Origin: Rubrivirga sp046845755
GTDB taxonomy: Bacteria; Bacteroidota; Rhodothermia; Rhodothermales; Rubricoccaceae
NCBI RefSeq assembly: GCF_046845755.1
Contig: NZ_CP177357.1
Location: forward strand, 186,001 to 250,000
Reading direction: 5' to 3'
Length of the DNA stretch: 64,000 nucleotides
Of this stretch, positions 42,282 to 50,752 are shown in pieces. Below the pieces are notes generated by a model. That model was not told the DNA's origin and made no database searches. It worked only from the letters and a program-made list of their open reading frames with translations. The translations under genes and the position numbers were made by a program. The first letter of the stretch is position 1. Each line of letters begins with the position of its first letter.

Positions 42282-43273
42282 ACGGCGGGGCCGGCGGCGA
42301 GGAGGTCGTGGAAGTCGTCCATGGTGGTCCTCTCGCTCATCTCGTCCTGAAGCGCGGGGATGTTGGCCACGATGGTGGCGTGGATGCCGTCGGAGATGCC
42401 GACGAGCCCGTCCTTGACGTTCCGCCCCTCGGGCACGGCGTGCCCGTCGCGCTGGCGCGCGGCGAGGACCCCCTCGTAGGGCGCCAGCTCGTCGCCTACC
42501 AGGGCCTGCACCCGGGCGCTGTACGTCATGTGGTTGTGGCCCGCCGGGTGGATGGGCAGGCCGACCGCCAGGCCGTGGGGGTCCCGCTCGCACGGGAGGG
42601 CCATCATGTTCTTCCAGTGGTTCAAGTTGTACCGCTCCCCGAGGAGCGTCTGGACGGCCACCCGGAGCACCCCGAGGTCCGACTTCAGCCTCTCGTTCAA
42701 GGCCCCCTGGAGCACGGCGTTGGGGAGGAGGTGGTGGGCCTGGTTGGGGTACGGGGCGAACCCCGTCATGAACGAGTGCGACGAGACCGCCGCGCCCTGG
42801 TACTTCTTCTCGGTCACGGTGCCGTCGTCAGCCTCCGTCCGCCGGGTCTTCGTTTCGACGACGAAGCCGCTCGTGATCGCCGCCCGGTTCGCCTCGATGG
42901 TCGAGGTCGCGTAGGTCGACCACCCCAGGGCCCCGAGCCGGCGCGCCTCCGACGGGTGGGCGTTGTAAATCTCGTGGTCGTGCTCGATGGCTCGGTAGGA
43001 CGCCTGCCACCGGTACGAGCACGTGTTGTTCGGCTTGTAGGCCGCTTTGCACCGGGTCAGGCAGGCGCCGTCCCCGATCTGCGCCTCGTTCTTGTGGAGG
43101 TCCGGCAGGCTCTCGATGGCCGCGTGCGCCTCGTTCGTCTCCTTCGCGGGCTTCCCGCCGGCCTCCTGGGCCTGGCGTTTCGCGCCGGGCTCGGCGGACG
43201 CCTCGCTTTCGCCGACCTCCTCAAGGTCGTCGGGCTCCTCGAGGTCGGCCTCGTCGTAGCGTCGCTTCTTCAT
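42278..43273 (-). CDS. AHH-family nuclease toxin, candidate T6SS effector
   Basis: The 331-residue protein has an acidic, low-complexity N-terminus (first 60 residues) and a C-terminal HNH/Endo VII-superfamily AHH domain. The name-giving Ala-His-His is at 179-181 (YPNQAHHLLPNAVL). It is followed by NLNHWKNMMALPCE near 216-229 and a His cluster HPAGHNHMTYSARV (242-255), the standard catalytic/metal-binding order. It should cut nucleic acid in the target cell. A Cys-rich stretch (DGACLTRCKAAY) lies before the domain. No signal peptide is present, fitting T6SS delivery via the DUF4150/VgrG genes upstream. Confidence 0.8.
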   Translation of the reverse strand: MKKRRYDEADLEEPDDLEEVGESEASAEPGAKRQAQEAGGKPAKETNEAHAAIESLPDLHKNEAQIGDGACLTRCKAAYKPNNTCSYRWQASYRAIEHDHEIYNAHPSEARRLGALGWSTYATSTIEANRAAITSGFVVETKTRRTEADDGTVTEKKYQGAAVSSHSFMTGFAPYPNQAHHLLPNAVLQGALNERLKSDLGVLRVAVQTLLGERYNLNHWKNMMALPCERDPHGLAVGLPIHPAGHNHMTYSARVQALVGDELAPYEGVLAARQRDGHAVPEGRNVKDGLVGISDGIHATIVANIPALQDEMSERTTMDDFHDLLAAGPAV

Positions 43274-44367
43274 CGTCCTCGTGGCAATGGGAGGGGGGAG
43301 CGAGACAGCGTGCAGGCCCCGGCGGCGCCGGTCCCCTCGCAGGCTGCCACGCCGGTCGCGGCCGACCGGCCGTCGGCGACGGCGCGCGCGGCGAGGGCGA
43401 CGTCGAAGGCGGGCGCGGCGGCGCCGAGGTCCCCGACGGACGTGGCGTGGGTGGACCAGGACGGGAGGGGGCGGTCGTCCGCGGGGAGCCGGGCGAACGC
43501 GTGGCCGTACGCCTTCGCCCGCCACGGCTCGCCGTTCATGTCGAGCCGGAGCACGTCGGGCCGCTCACGCAAGGAGGGAGTCAGCACCGTGGCGAGTGCC
43601 CGCCCCAGCGCCGCGATGTTCAGCTCGGCGGGGGGCGGGTGCGCCGCGGCCCCGACGACCTCCGCGAGGGGCGTGGCCCCCCTGTGGGCCGCTGCGCGGC
43701 GGGTCTCGAGGAGCAGGGCGACGGCCCCCTCCCCAGGTGAGAGCCCGTCACCGTCGGCCGCGGTCCGGAGCCGCTCGCTGCCCGCCAGCCACAACAGGGA
43801 GGCCTCGTCGAGGAGCGAGTCGACGGCGACGACGACGAGGCGGTCGGCGTCGAGCGCCGCGAACGCGGCCCCGGCGCCCGCGAGGAGCCGGAACAGGGCG
43901 GTCCGCCCGTGGAGGAGTCGCTCCCCGGCCACCGCCGTCTGGCCCAGCGCGCGGCGGAGGGGGGGGAAGACCGCGGCGCCGAGCCCGTCGGACCGGACGA
44001 GGGGGTCGTGGTCCCACCGCCCCTCGCGGAGGTCGGCGAGGAGCGCGACGAGGCCGGTGCGGCGCCAGAACGCCCCGTCGGCCGGGGGGGGGAGCGCGGC
44101 GGGGGTGACGAGGTCGCGGACCGCTAAGGGGGCTAGCTGGAGCCACCGCGCGACCGAGACGAACCCGTCGGTGATCGGCCGGACGGGGTGCCCGACGGCC
44201 GGGACGCTCTGGTGCTCGTCGGGGTCGGTCGTGAGCAGGTCCTCGACGCCGGCGGGCCGCTCGATTCCGGCGCGGACCGAGGCGCATGCCGTGGCCGCGT
44301 CGCGGCCGACCGACGTCACGACGCCGATCCCCGACACCACCACCTCGACGGGGCCCGGGGCGCTCAT
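43270..44367 (-). CDS. Degenerate beta-ketoacyl synthase-like protein of T6SS effector module
   Basis: The 365-residue protein keeps the thiolase fold pattern: EVVVSGIGVVTSVGRDAATA at the N-terminus, DRLVVVAVDSLLDEASLLWL in the middle, GDGLSPGEGAVALLLE, and THATSVGDLGAAAPAFDVAL near the C-terminus. The nucleophilic Cys expected near residue 155 is absent (GERLLHGRTALFRLL), and the two catalytic His positions appear replaced (DMNGEPWRAK; SVGDLGAA). It is therefore probably not a condensing enzyme but a structural, chaperone or adaptor component. It lies between DUF4150 and the AHH toxin with 4-base overlaps on both sides. Confidence 0.75.
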   Translation of the reverse strand: MSAPGPVEVVVSGIGVVTSVGRDAATACASVRAGIERPAGVEDLLTTDPDEHQSVPAVGHPVRPITDGFVSVARWLQLAPLAVRDLVTPAALPPPADGAFWRRTGLVALLADLREGRWDHDPLVRSDGLGAAVFPPLRRALGQTAVAGERLLHGRTALFRLLAGAGAAFAALDADRLVVVAVDSLLDEASLLWLAGSERLRTAADGDGLSPGEGAVALLLETRRAAAHRGATPLAEVVGAAAHPPPAELNIAALGRALATVLTPSLRERPDVLRLDMNGEPWRAKAYGHAFARLPADDRPLPSWSTHATSVGDLGAAAPAFDVALAARAVADGRSAATGVAACEGTGAAGACTLSRSPLPLPRGR

Positions 44368-44825
44368 AGCGGCTTGTCGCAGATGAGGCACTCCGGCGTG
44401 GGCGGCACGCCGATGGCCACGACGGGCGGCTGCAAGACCGGGAAGGGCGGCGTGTTCTTGTCGTTGTGGAGCATGAGGTCGAACGCCCGCGCCACGTTCT
44501 GGCCCTCGGCCTTGACGTCGAACGAGAACGTCACGAACTCGGCCTTCCCCTTGATCTTGTTGCTGGCCACGCCGCCGCCCGCGCTGCCCGCCTCGTCGCC
44601 CGTGCTCATGCGGAAGTTCGAGTCCTTCACGCAGATCGGGTTGCCGTCCACCTTGACCTTCTTGGTCCCCTTCGCCGTGTCCGTCGACATCGCCACGTTC
44701 GGGTAGGGGATCGGGATGGGCCCGCCGGGGCTCGGCGTCTTGCACACGTCGGGGAACGCGATCGTCGTCCCGTTGCTCGCCTTGTGGACGACCGAGAGGA
44801 AGTTGACGCCGACGGACGAGGGCAT
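44364..44825 (-). CDS. DUF4150 PAAR-like domain protein
   Basis: The 153-residue protein matches DUF4150 (PAAR-like): DVCKTPSPGGPIPIPYPNVA, then VKVDGNPICVKDSNFRMSTG and DEAGSAGGGVASNKIKGKAE. The C-terminus ends in a Cys pair (PECLICDKPL) that may bind metal. PAAR-like proteins sharpen the VgrG spike tip and carry effectors. It is the second gene after the DUF6484-like/DUF2169 pair and is coupled by ATGA to the ketoacyl-synthase-like gene, so it probably delivers the AHH toxin. Confidence 0.88.
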   Translation of the reverse strand: MPSSVGVNFLSVVHKASNGTTIAFPDVCKTPSPGGPIPIPYPNVAMSTDTAKGTKKVKVDGNPICVKDSNFRMSTGDEAGSAGGGVASNKIKGKAEFVTFSFDVKAEGQNVARAFDLMLHNDKNTPPFPVLQPPVVAIGVPPTPECLICDKPL

Positions 44826-44828
44826 GGC

Positions 44829-45845
44829 TCAGGCGGTGACGGTGATCTCCTGGAGGTCGGCGAACCCGTAGGGCGCGGCCAGCCCGCCGCTCCACACGAG
44901 CACGATCTCGCCCTGCGCCCCGCCGTCGCCGTCGACGACGACGCGGTCGAGCTCGAGGGCGACTGGCTGGCAGCTGAGGCGGCGGCCTGCGACCTCGGCG
45001 CTCGGCGACAAGCCGGGCAGCGTGAACCGGACCATGCCGCGGGGCGAGACCCCGAGCGCCGCGCCGTGCTCGTTGCCCCGCAAGCGCCCTGGGACGGTGA
45101 GGCCAGGTGGGGCGACGTCGAAAAAGCGGGCGTCGAAGTCGGCAGGGAGGAGGGGCTGGCGGTCCCGCGCCCAGGCGGCGTCGTAGGTCCCTGCGAAGGC
45201 GGCGCGGGGCTGCCAGCCGGGCGCCACGAACCCGACGGGCGCCGGGGCCGGCCGGTCGTCGGGCGTGCGGATCAGCGCGTCGGGCCGCTCGAAGTTGGGC
45301 AGCGGGCTCGCGTCGACGACGCGGCGCGTGCGGGACGCCCGGAACCCGACCCCGACGGGGTTGCGGGCCTCGGCGCCGTGGGCGCGGTCGTCGGGCGCCG
45401 AGGTGTCGGTCCCGCCGGCGGCCCGCTCGTACGCCAGCGGGATCCGCTCGAACGGCGCCGGGCGCGACATCCGGGTCACGCCGAGCGCCGACTGCCACTC
45501 GCGGTCGCCGAACACGGCCGCGGTCGCCTTGGCGGGCCCGAGCTGGACGCCCACCCGGCCCTCGCGGTCGCCCGCACGTCGGGGGTACGCCGAGCCGGTC
45601 AGCACCACGTCCGTCGAGCCCTTGTCGATGGCGAGGTCGGAGGCGTAGGCCACGCTCGACGCGCCGGGCTCGCCGGAGTACGCGTCCGCGAAGGCGACCT
45701 CTCGCTGGACCTCGGCCGGGGTCATCCCGCCCTCGCCGTCGAGCGCGTACGTCGCCTTGACGATCACGACCAGCCAGTCGGTCCCGTCGCGGTCGGCGAC
45801 GGCGGCGGGGGCAGCCGCGAACGGCGTGGGGTTGGTGAGCTCCAT
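44829..45845 (-). CDS. DUF2169-family T6SS accessory protein (copy 1)
   Basis: The 338-residue protein has the DUF2169 pattern: ELTNPTPFAAAPAAVADRDG at the start, LVVIVKATYAL, VVLTGSAYPRR, FERIPLAYERAAGG, RNPVGVGFRA, LPNFERP and LPADFDARFFDVAPPGL. DUF2169 proteins accompany VgrG/PAAR-linked effectors and are thought to be adaptors or chaperones loading effectors on the spike. No signal peptide. The start overlaps the DUF6484-like gene by one base. A second copy sits in the other effector module, so each VgrG has its own. Confidence 0.85.
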   Translation of the reverse strand: MELTNPTPFAAAPAAVADRDGTDWLVVIVKATYALDGEGGMTPAEVQREVAFADAYSGEPGASSVAYASDLAIDKGSTDVVLTGSAYPRRAGDREGRVGVQLGPAKATAAVFGDREWQSALGVTRMSRPAPFERIPLAYERAAGGTDTSAPDDRAHGAEARNPVGVGFRASRTRRVVDASPLPNFERPDALIRTPDDRPAPAPVGFVAPGWQPRAAFAGTYDAAWARDRQPLLPADFDARFFDVAPPGLTVPGRLRGNEHGAALGVSPRGMVRFTLPGLSPSAEVAGRRLSCQPVALELDRVVVDGDGGAQGEIVLVWSGGLAAPYGFADLQEITVTA

Positions 45846-46294
45846 CAGTTGATGGCGACGCTGGCGCCCTTGACCTTGTGGAGCCGCTTGGCGCGGCTGG
45901 TGATGTCGGTCCCGAGCACGACCACCTTGCCGCGCTTGTCGATGCGGACCGACCCGCCGCCGCACTCGATGGCGACCGACTCGTCGGCGGCGATCGTGAT
46001 GCGGCGGCCCGAGATCCGGACGGTCTCGACGCCCTCGGGCACGACGACCTCGACGACGCGGGCCATCTCGGGCACGCCGCGGTGCGGGCCGATCCGGCCG
46101 AGCACGTAGCCCGCCTTGCCGGACGTGGCCACCAGCACGCGGTCGCCGACGGCGAGCGCGAGGGGCGGCCCGGCGGAGGTCTGGAGCACCCGGCACGACA
46201 GGGCCGCCCCGTCGGCCGCGCGGACGGCGACGGCGTCGGCGACGACGGCGGTCACGTCGGCTTCGGTAGTGAGGGCGGTGAGGAGGTCGGTCAT
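45845..46294 (-). CDS. DUF6484-like T6SS spike-associated protein
   Basis: The 149-residue protein has a beta-rich, OB-like N-terminal part (LALAVGDRVLVATSGKAGYV, LGRIGPHRG) and a C-terminal segment with short beta repeats (VRISGRRITIAADESVAIEC; VRIDKRGKVVVLGTDITSRA), resembling the end of VgrG spikes. This fits DUF6484-type proteins encoded near VgrG; the family match is from memory. It starts 2 bp after the vgrG stop codon and may add to the spike. ATG at 46294 is chosen, since the longer frame runs back into vgrG. Confidence 0.65.
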   Translation of the reverse strand: MTDLLTALTTEADVTAVVADAVAVRAADGAALSCRVLQTSAGPPLALAVGDRVLVATSGKAGYVLGRIGPHRGVPEMARVVEVVVPEGVETVRISGRRITIAADESVAIECGGGSVRIDKRGKVVVLGTDITSRAKRLHKVKGASVAIN

Positions 46295-46296
46295 GG

Positions 46297-48486
46297 CTAG
46301 TTCTCGGCGATCTGGGAGCCCTTGAGCGTCATCTTGCCCGAGGCCTTGAGGTCGAGCTTCTTTCCCTTGATGGAGATGTCCCCGTTCTTCTTCATCACGA
46401 GCTCGGCCTTGCCGCACTTGATCGTGAGCTGGTCGGCCGCCTCGATCAGCGCCTTCTTCCCCGCCTTGAGGGTGAGGTCCTTGCCGATCTGGACGACGCC
46501 GTCGTCGCCGAACGTGAGCGACCCGTTCTGTCCGGCCGAGACGTCGTAGTCCGTCGCGGTCTCCAGCGTCGTCGCCGCGCCGACCGCCACGGAGTAGTTG
46601 CCGCCGACGTCGACGGACTTGGCGGCCCCGACGGTCTCGCTGCTCGACGCGCCGACCGACTCCGACTTGGTCGCGCCCACGCTCACGGAGTACGCCGCCC
46701 CGACGCTGAGCGTGCTCGCGATGGCGACCGTCTCAGTCTTCGTCGTCCCCACCGTCAGCGACATCGAGCCGCCGACCGACTCCGACAGGTTCGCCCCGAC
46801 GGCCAGGCTCCGGTCGACCCCGACGGTGATCGTCTCGTTCTGGCCGACGGTGAACGTCTTGTCGCGCCCGACGTCCTCGGCCTGGTCGCGCCCGACAGAC
46901 ATCTGCTCGTCCTGTCCGACCGTCTGCCTCCGGTTCGTGCCGACCGTGTTGAGCTGGTTGTCGACGACCTCGCAGTGGTGGTCCTTCGTCGCGTGCATGA
47001 ACACGAGCTCGGCGCCCTGCGTGTCGTCGAACGTCAGCTCGTTCTCGCCCCACGACCGCATCACGTTGTGGGCCGCGTTGCTGCTGGTCACCGGCGAGTA
47101 CTGGGCCGGGTTGTAGACCGTCGACAGCCCCACGATGCGGTCGACGTTGCCGTCGACGCAGGCGACCACCATCTCGGCGTCTTTGTGGACGGGGAAGTGC
47201 TGGCCGTAGCCGGGCCCGGTGTACGGCTGGGCGAGGCGGACGGGCTTGGTGGCCTGGGCGGCGCCCGCGTCGCCGAGGTCGAATGGGAACCGGACGCGGT
47301 AGCGGCCCTGGTCGTCGACCGGCGCGTACGTCCCGCCGGCGCTCTCGACGGTCGCCGTGAGCACGCCGGGGAGCTTGGGCTCGGGCGTCCGGCGCGGCGG
47401 CCGGTACGGGACGCCCGCCGGGACGGCCCGGAAGGTGTTCGAGTAGCCCGGCCGGACGTCGTCGGCGGAGGCGGCCTCTTGGGCGTCCGGCTGGCGCCCG
47501 AGGTGGTGGACCTCAGTGATCAGGTAGCCCTGGTTGAGGTCGGGGCGGAAGTGGTCGGCGAGCGTGAACCGGAACCCGGTCCGGAACCGCAGGCAGTCGC
47601 CGGTCCCGTGGAGCACGCGGCGCGTCGTCTCGATCTCTTCCAGGCGGACCTTGGCGAGGGCGTTCGACCGGTCCCCGTCGCCGACGTGGATGGCCGAGTC
47701 GGAGTGGACGCCGAGGGCCGGGCCGTCGCCGCCCTCGGCCTCGCCGGTGAGGTCGGCGGCGGGCGTGCGGTAGTTGTAGTCGGCGATCGCAGCGCGCGCC
47801 GTGACGAGCCGCTGGCGGATCCGGGCGTCGCGGACGGTCTCCAGACTGTCAGTCGGGCGGAGCCCGTCGGCGTGGCTGTAGGGGATCGTGTCGTCGCCGT
47901 CGATGGGCTTGGCCGTTGAGGCGTCGTCGGTCAGGACGAGCGTCTCGGTGCCGCCGCCGTGCGAGAAGTGGTAGGCGATCCCCTCGAACTCGAGGAGGCG
48001 CTGGACAAAGGCGAGGTCGGTCTCCTTGTACTGCGTCGTGAACTCGCGCGGGGCGTACGCGCCGGAGAGCGTCCACTCGTGCTCGACGCCGGCGTCGTCG
48101 AGGAGCTTGGTCACGATCTCCTCGACCGTCAGGTTCTGGAAGATGCGGCTGCGGAACGAGAGCCCCAGCCGCCACAGGCGGGGGACGAGCACGGCGCGGT
48201 AGGCGTACCGGAACTCGGACTGGCCGCCGGCCTCGTGCGACTGCTCGAAGTCGACGACGATGCCGCCCACCTCGGACGGCTCGTCGCCACGGTACATCGT
48301 GAGCGTCGCCGGCCCGTCGATGACGTCCTCGAAGGGGACCTCGGGGTCGTCGGAGACCAACTCGATCTCGAAGCGGTACGGCTGCGAGATGGTCTCGACG
48401 CCCTCGAAGCCGACGACGCGGAACGTCGCGGCGGAGAGGGCGCTGCACGCGAACTCGTGCCGGGCGATGCGGTGGGCGGGGGGCAT
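46297..48486 (-). CDS. vgrG: T6SS spike protein VgrG (TssI), copy 1
   Basis: The 729-residue protein has gp27-like domains (residues 10-330; TLSGAYAPREFTTQYKETDL, FVQRLLEFEGIAYHF), the gp5 OB-fold (about 370-455; GRYRVRFPFDLGD, PVRLAQPYTGPGYGQHFPVH) and a long C-terminal beta-helix. From about 514 to 650 there are about fifteen 8-residue repeats of the form SVGxxxxx or TVGxxxxx, like the octads of the T4 gp5 needle. It forms the trimeric puncturing tip on Hcp. No C-terminal effector domain is fused; cargo is probably carried by the downstream DUF6484/DUF2169/DUF4150 module. Confidence 0.96.
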   Translation of the reverse strand: MPPAHRIARHEFACSALSAATFRVVGFEGVETISQPYRFEIELVSDDPEVPFEDVIDGPATLTMYRGDEPSEVGGIVVDFEQSHEAGGQSEFRYAYRAVLVPRLWRLGLSFRSRIFQNLTVEEIVTKLLDDAGVEHEWTLSGAYAPREFTTQYKETDLAFVQRLLEFEGIAYHFSHGGGTETLVLTDDASTAKPIDGDDTIPYSHADGLRPTDSLETVRDARIRQRLVTARAAIADYNYRTPAADLTGEAEGGDGPALGVHSDSAIHVGDGDRSNALAKVRLEEIETTRRVLHGTGDCLRFRTGFRFTLADHFRPDLNQGYLITEVHHLGRQPDAQEAASADDVRPGYSNTFRAVPAGVPYRPPRRTPEPKLPGVLTATVESAGGTYAPVDDQGRYRVRFPFDLGDAGAAQATKPVRLAQPYTGPGYGQHFPVHKDAEMVVACVDGNVDRIVGLSTVYNPAQYSPVTSSNAAHNVMRSWGENELTFDDTQGAELVFMHATKDHHCEVVDNQLNTVGTNRRQTVGQDEQMSVGRDQAEDVGRDKTFTVGQNETITVGVDRSLAVGANLSESVGGSMSLTVGTTKTETVAIASTLSVGAAYSVSVGATKSESVGASSSETVGAAKSVDVGGNYSVAVGAATTLETATDYDVSAGQNGSLTFGDDGVVQIGKDLTLKAGKKALIEAADQLTIKCGKAELVMKKNGDISIKGKKLDLKASGKMTLKGSQIAEN

Positions 48487-48500
48487 GGCGGCGGTCGGGG

Positions 48501-48569
48501 GGGGGCGCCGACGCCTTCGCGAGGTCCGCGCTCGGAGAGGCAGGCCGGCGACGTGGCGATGGCGCCCCC
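48501..48569. repeat. Inverted repeat in the vgrG copy 1 leader
   Basis: GGGGGCGCC (48501-48509) and GGCGCCCCC (48561-48569) are a perfect 9-bp inverted pair separated by 51 bp, within the 139-bp gap before vgrG. It could form a leader structure or be a terminator for the DUF2169 gene upstream. Confidence 0.4.
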
Positions 48570-48625
48570 GTCGCGCGGAGGGGCTTCGGCTCCTTATCGA
48601 ACACCGGAAACCCAGGCCCCCGGCG

Positions 48626-49645
48626 TCACCCCGTCGGGCGGCCGTCGGCGATGTGGACGGCGGCCACCAGGGCCAGCGCCTGGTCGAGGTCGAGCGCGAG
48701 CGCGAGCGACGCCCGCCACGTCAGCGTGAGCACGCCGTCGTCGGGGAGCAGCACGAGCGTGTCGAGGACGGGGCGGAGGGCGCGGTTGGCCGCGGCGCCC
48801 CGCGTCTGGAGGGCGATCCGCGGCCGGCGCCCGGGCAGCGCGAACCGGCGGGGGCCGTCGGGCGTGACGCCGCGAAGCGCGACGGCCTCGTCGCCCGCGA
48901 GGTAGGGGACCTGGAGGGCGGGGTGGGCCCCGTTGTGGAAGGCCGGGTCGAAGTCGGCGGGCAGGCCGAAGACGGGGTGCCGCTCCGTCGCCCGGCCCGC
49001 GAGCGCCGACCGCGGCGACCAGGCCCGCCCGAAGACGCCCCACCCGACCGGCGCGGGGCGGTCGTCCCAGCGCCGGACCGGGTGGCGCGGGTCCTCGAGG
49101 TTGGGGAGCGCCGCGCCGTCGGCCGACGACTCGGCGTGGAGGTAGCCGCGGCCGACGGGGTTCTGGAGGCACCCCCCCTTGCCCTCGTGGTCGAACCCGC
49201 CGTACGCCCGCTCGAACGTCAGGGGCATCGCGGCGAACGGCTCGGGCGGAGAGGCCGTGACCGCGCCCGTCAGCGGGGCCACGCGCCAGCGGCGGTCGCC
49301 GACGACGCGGATCGCCCGCTCGAGCCGGCCCACGCGGAGCCCCACGGTGCGCTCAGCGACGGGCCGCCCCCGCGGCGCGTACGCGTGGCCCGCGAGCACC
49401 ACGTCCGCGCGCGGCTTGAACACGACCGCGTCGCCCTCGACGCGGACGCTGGCCGTCGGGTCGCCGCGGTGGTGTTCGTCGGCCGTCGCGACGGGCCGCT
49501 GCTCGTCGGCGACCTCGACGGCCCCGCCGGGCCGCTCGGGGATCCGGAACGTCCCCTTGACGACGACGCCGAGGTGGGCGGCCCGGTCCGGGCCCATCCC
49601 AACGGCGATGCCATGCGCGAACGGGGTCTCGTTGCGGATCTCCAT
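48626..49645 (-). CDS. DUF2169-family T6SS accessory protein (copy 2)
   Basis: The 339-residue protein matches DUF2169: MEIRNETPFAHGIAVGMGPD, LGVVVKGTFRIPERP, VVLAGHAYAPRG, FERAYGGFD, QNPVGRGYLHAE, LPNLEDPRHPVRRW and LPADFDPAFHNGAHPALQVP. It starts 2 bp after the pentapeptide-repeat gene's stop codon. Its downstream gap of 139 bp before vgrG copy 1 marks the end of effector module 2. Role inferred as an adaptor for spike-borne effectors. Confidence 0.88.
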   Translation of the reverse strand: MEIRNETPFAHGIAVGMGPDRAAHLGVVVKGTFRIPERPGGAVEVADEQRPVATADEHHRGDPTASVRVEGDAVVFKPRADVVLAGHAYAPRGRPVAERTVGLRVGRLERAIRVVGDRRWRVAPLTGAVTASPPEPFAAMPLTFERAYGGFDHEGKGGCLQNPVGRGYLHAESSADGAALPNLEDPRHPVRRWDDRPAPVGWGVFGRAWSPRSALAGRATERHPVFGLPADFDPAFHNGAHPALQVPYLAGDEAVALRGVTPDGPRRFALPGRRPRIALQTRGAAANRALRPVLDTLVLLPDDGVLTLTWRASLALALDLDQALALVAAVHIADGRPTG

Positions 49646-49647
49646 GC

Positions 49648-50751
49648 TCAGCGGGCGACGGCGGGGCGCGGCGGGGCGTCAGCGAGCAAGGCCCGCCGTG
49701 CAGCGGGGGCCAGGGGCTCGCGGGCGAGCGGGTGGACTGGAAGCGTCGGCGGCTCGGTGCCGGGGCCGTTGACGACGACCGCCTCGGTGGGGAGGCGGGC
49801 GGCGTCGATCCCGCATGTGCCGAGGTCGAGCCCGTCGATTCGGGCCCAGTGGAAGTCGGCGGCGTAGAAGCGGGTGTCGTGGGCCCGGGCGCCGCGGAGG
49901 TCGGCCCCGACGAGGTTGGCGAAGGCGAAGTCGGAGGCCTCGATCCGGGCGTCGCGGAGGTCGGCGAACTCGAACACGGCCGTGTCCGCCAGCGTCGCGG
50001 CGAAGACGGCGCCGCGCAGGGCGGCCCGCTCGAACTGGCCGACGGAGAGCTTGGCCCCGGCGAAGTCGCAGCCCGTGAGGTCGGCGCGGCGCGCGCTCGC
50101 GCCCGAGGCCGTGGCGGCCCGGAACGTGGCGCCGGCGAGCAGGGCGTCGTCGAGCACGGCGCCGGTCACGACGGCGCGCGTGAGGTCGGCCTCGACGAGC
50201 ACGGCGCCGCTCAGGACGGCCCGGTGCAGGCTCGCGCCGACCAGGCACGCCCGGGCGAACGAGGCCCCGAGCCCGACGGCCGTCTCCAGCACGGCATCGG
50301 TCAGGTCGGCGCCGGCGAAGTCGGCCTCGGAGAGGCACGCGCCGGTGAGGTCGGCGCGGGGCATCGCGGCCCCGCGGAACCGGGCGCGCCGGGAGACGCA
50401 CCCGACGAGTGCAACGCCAGCCAAGGCGGCGTCGGCGAAGACGGCATCGTCCATCAGACAGCCCTCGAACCGTGCCCCGGTGAGGTCGGCGCCGGTGAGG
50501 TCGGCCCCATCCATCAGCGCGCCGTCGGTGACGGCGCCGCGGAGGTCGGCCCCGGCGAGCGCCGCGCCCGAGAGGACGGCGCCCGAGAGGTCGGACGTGC
50601 GGAGGTCGAGGCCGCGGAGGTCGGCGCCGGACAGGTCGACGCTGGCGAGGGCGCGGCCCCTCAGGTCGGCGCCGGTGAGGTCGGCGCCGCGCAAGGCGAG
50701 GCCGCGGAGGTCGGCGTCGGCCGGGCCGAGGTCGGGGGGGGCGTGGGGCAT
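49648..50751 (-). CDS. Pentapeptide-repeat protein of T6SS effector module
   Basis: The 367-residue protein is almost entirely A(D/N)Lxx-type pentapeptide repeats (DADLRGLALRGADLTGADLR and similar to about residue 300), which fold into a right-handed square beta-helix. A non-repeat Pro-rich C-terminal tail of about 60 residues follows. Pentapeptide proteins appear next to DUF2169 in T6SS clusters. It might be structural or spike-associated; DNA mimicry as in gyrase-protecting Qnr proteins is possible but there is no specific evidence. It lies 1 bp after RHS and 2 bp before DUF2169. Confidence 0.88.
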   Translation of the reverse strand: MPHAPPDLGPADADLRGLALRGADLTGADLRGRALASVDLSGADLRGLDLRTSDLSGAVLSGAALAGADLRGAVTDGALMDGADLTGADLTGARFEGCLMDDAVFADAALAGVALVGCVSRRARFRGAAMPRADLTGACLSEADFAGADLTDAVLETAVGLGASFARACLVGASLHRAVLSGAVLVEADLTRAVVTGAVLDDALLAGATFRAATASGASARRADLTGCDFAGAKLSVGQFERAALRGAVFAATLADTAVFEFADLRDARIEASDFAFANLVGADLRGARAHDTRFYAADFHWARIDGLDLGTCGIDAARLPTEAVVVNGPGTEPPTLPVHPLAREPLAPAARRALLADAPPRPAVAR

Positions 50752-50752
50752 G

